Below are positions 6,405 through 7,253 of a stretch of 7,253 bases of DNA, one piece after another (within the stretch, counting starts at the first letter, position 1; every line of letters begins with the position of its first letter). The notes beneath the pieces are model-generated. The model was given only the letters and a program-made list of their open reading frames with translations, made no database searches and was not told where the DNA came from. The DNA comes from Candidatus Woesearchaeota archaeon UBA153 (lineage in GTDB: Archaea > Nanobdellota > Nanobdellia > Woesearchaeales > UBA525). Location of the stretch: NCBI GenBank assembly GCA_002503705.1, contig DASH01000049.1:1-7253 (forward strand), read 5' to 3'. Made by a program: the position numbers and the translations under genes.

Positions 6405-7046
6405 GTGGCGCGTCGCGGTCAGGCAGCGTTGGAGTTCTTGAGCACGTACGGCTGGGCGCTCGTCGTCGTCCTCGTCGCTGTCGGCGCGCTCGCGTACTTC
6501 GGCGTCTTCAACCCGAACAAGTGGGCGCCGAACAGTTTCAGCATGAGCGACGGGTTCGCCATCAGCCAGTTCAAGGTTGACGAGGGGAGCTTCCAGTTCG
6601 CCTTGCACAACTCGATGGGCACCGCGGTCTCGATTCTCGGGTACACGGTGACGGGCGATTGCGAGACGAGCCGGACGTACGGCGAGGGGGCGGTGCCGTA
6701 TCTCGATAATAACGACGACGCGTGGATTATCATTCCCGCGTGCAAGGGCGCGCCCGGCAGTCGTTTCAAGGCGGAGTTGAAGCTCACGTATCAGAAGAGC
6801 GATGAGACGGTCACGCACGACACGACAGGCTCGGTCTCGACGCTGGTGGAGGCTGGCGAGTCGCCGCCCGGCGACGGCTCGTGCCTCCCTGACTGCGAGG
6901 GCAAGTCGTGCGGGGATGATGGTTGCGGCGGAGATTGTGGGTCTTGCGGTTTCACTCGAAAGTGCTGTCCGAACGGGGCGTGCATCCCCTTTGATCAGAA
7001 TTGCAAACTCGCAGAGATTCCTGGCGGCGCTCTTCCTCCTTCTTGA
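6405..7046 (+). CDS. Type IV pilin fused to a C-terminal ten-cysteine module (pilin 2)
   Basis: A 213-residue pilin starting at GTG 6405, 4 nt after AGGGGTG (6394-6400). The ATG at 6403 is in another frame. MARRG/QAALEF is a class III signal peptide cut after Gly5, with Glu at mature +5, then a membrane helix (about 11-33). Residues 1-149 align with the whole of pilin 1: KLTYQKSDETVTHDTTGSV and a closing VE match its C-terminal end. The head keeps one cysteine pair (86, 113). A short Gly/Pro linker (about 150-159) then leads to a module with cysteines at 160, 164, 169, 174, 178, 181, 187, 188, 193 and 200, containing SCGDDGCGGDCGSC. This resembles the 'GKxCGDDGCGGxCGxC' repeats seen in secreted archaeal and bacterial proteins, and an even number of cysteines fits full disulfide pairing. 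I infer a minor or tip pilin carrying a stabilised binding head, or a decorated major subunit. Confidence 0.92.
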   Translation: MARRGQAALEFLSTYGWALVVVLVAVGALAYFGVFNPNKWAPNSFSMSDGFAISQFKVDEGSFQFALHNSMGTAVSILGYTVTGDCETSRTYGEGAVPYLDNNDDAWIIIPACKGAPGSRFKAELKLTYQKSDETVTHDTTGSVSTLVEAGESPPGDGSCLPDCEGKSCGDDGCGGDCGSCGFTRKCCPNGACIPFDQNCKLAEIPGGALPPS

Positions 7047-7054
7047 TGGAGGGA
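7034..7054 (+). terminator. Weak hairpin over the pilin 2 stop codon
   Basis: CCTCC (7035-7039) can pair with GGAGG (7048-7052) across an 8-nt loop that contains part of the stop codon, followed by GATTTCT. This is a poor terminator-like structure and may be chance. Confidence 0.25.
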
Positions 7055-7072
7055 TTTCTGACCGCCCAAACT

Positions 7073-7080
7073 TTTATAAA
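7073..7080 (+). promoter_or_regulatory. TATA box of the last gene
   Basis: TTTATAAA in a context (TTTATAAACC, then CTCC) much like the pilin promoter at 5785. The expected transcription start is near 7103, almost at the ATG of the following gene (7105), so the transcript is probably leaderless. Confidence 0.7.
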
Positions 7081-7104
7081 CCTCCTCGTCGCTAGTTCTC
7101 GTTA

Positions 7105-7253
7105 ATGGTGCAGAGAGGTGGGCGCGCGCGTCGGCGCGCGGGCAAGAAGTCTTCTGTCAGGGCTCGGCTGAGCAAGAGTTCTGTGAGCGCTCGTTCACGG
7201 CCTGTTCTTTCTCGTCGGAGTCGCTCTCAACGTCCAGAGTCGGGGTTCGTCAT
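7105..7253 (+). CDS. Unknown gene, 5' end only, very basic N-terminus
   Basis: An ORF opens at ATG 7105 and runs off the window after 49 full codons. I do not recognise the product. The visible part is almost all Arg, Ser, Lys, Ala, Gly and Val (for example RARRRAGKKSSVRARLSKSS), with no acidic residue until the Glu at codon 45. ATG 7105 lies about 26-29 nt after the centre of a good TATA box, which fits leaderless translation; the GAGGTG at 7115-7120 lies inside the ORF and has no start codon at the right distance. The basic tail resembles those on the pilus ATPase and platform protein 2, so this could be another cytoplasmic-facing component of the same system, but that is inference. Confidence 0.6.
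   Translation, partial: MVQRGGRARRRAGKKSSVRARLSKSSVSARSRPVLSRRSRSQRPESGFV

Noticed and set aside
7115..7120. GAGGTG as ribosome site for the last gene
   Set aside because: No ATG, GTG, TTG or CTG at a suitable distance in the open frame; it lies inside the ORF starting at 7105.

Overview
The window looks like a DPANN-type archaeon (Woesearchaeota/Pacearchaeota-like is my best guess, from memory of pilin sequences in those groups). The archaeal signs are TTTATAAA TATA boxes upstream of genes, GAGGTG Shine-Dalgarno sites, an archaeal-type secretion ATPase with TadC-like membrane proteins, and prepilins with class III signal peptides (R-R-G followed by QAAMEF or QAALEF). The DNA is GC-rich and strongly biased to G/C in third codon positions. 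That bias creates many long shadow ORFs, which were left out.

Layout. (1) 3-1454, +: the 3' part of a cysteine-rich, probably secreted modular protein. It has a MopE-like metal-binding motif and a cysteine-free carboxypeptidase-regulatory-like beta-sandwich. (2) 1455-1729: an intergenic stretch with a GC-rich hairpin, a possible 42-residue basic ORF on the minus strand, and a palindromic TATA box. (3) 1730-5730, +: a tight three-gene block encoding a PilB/FlaI/TadA-type assembly ATPase and two TadC-like platform proteins, with 4-nt gaps between genes. (4) 5785-7046, +: a TATA box followed by two paralogous type IV pilins. The second carries an extra C-terminal ten-cysteine module. (5) 7073-7253, +: another TATA box and the 5' end of a gene whose product starts with a very basic Ser/Arg tail, cut by the window edge.

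Together, genes 2 to 6 encode an archaeal type IV pilus-like surface filament: motor (ATPase), inner-membrane platform (two TadC proteins) and subunits (two pilins). A prepilin peptidase is not in the window and must be encoded elsewhere. The upstream cysteine-rich protein and the cysteine module on pilin 2 both point to disulfide-stabilised extracellular domains, perhaps for adhesion. That functional link is inference.

The least ordinary features are the cysteine-module pilin, the histone-H1-like basic tails on the cytoplasmic components, the apparent CTG start of the ATPase, and the small minus-strand ORF whose stop overlaps the stop of the first gene. No RNA genes, CRISPR arrays, insertion sequences or other mobile elements were recognised, and no gene-free stretch exceeds 300 bases.
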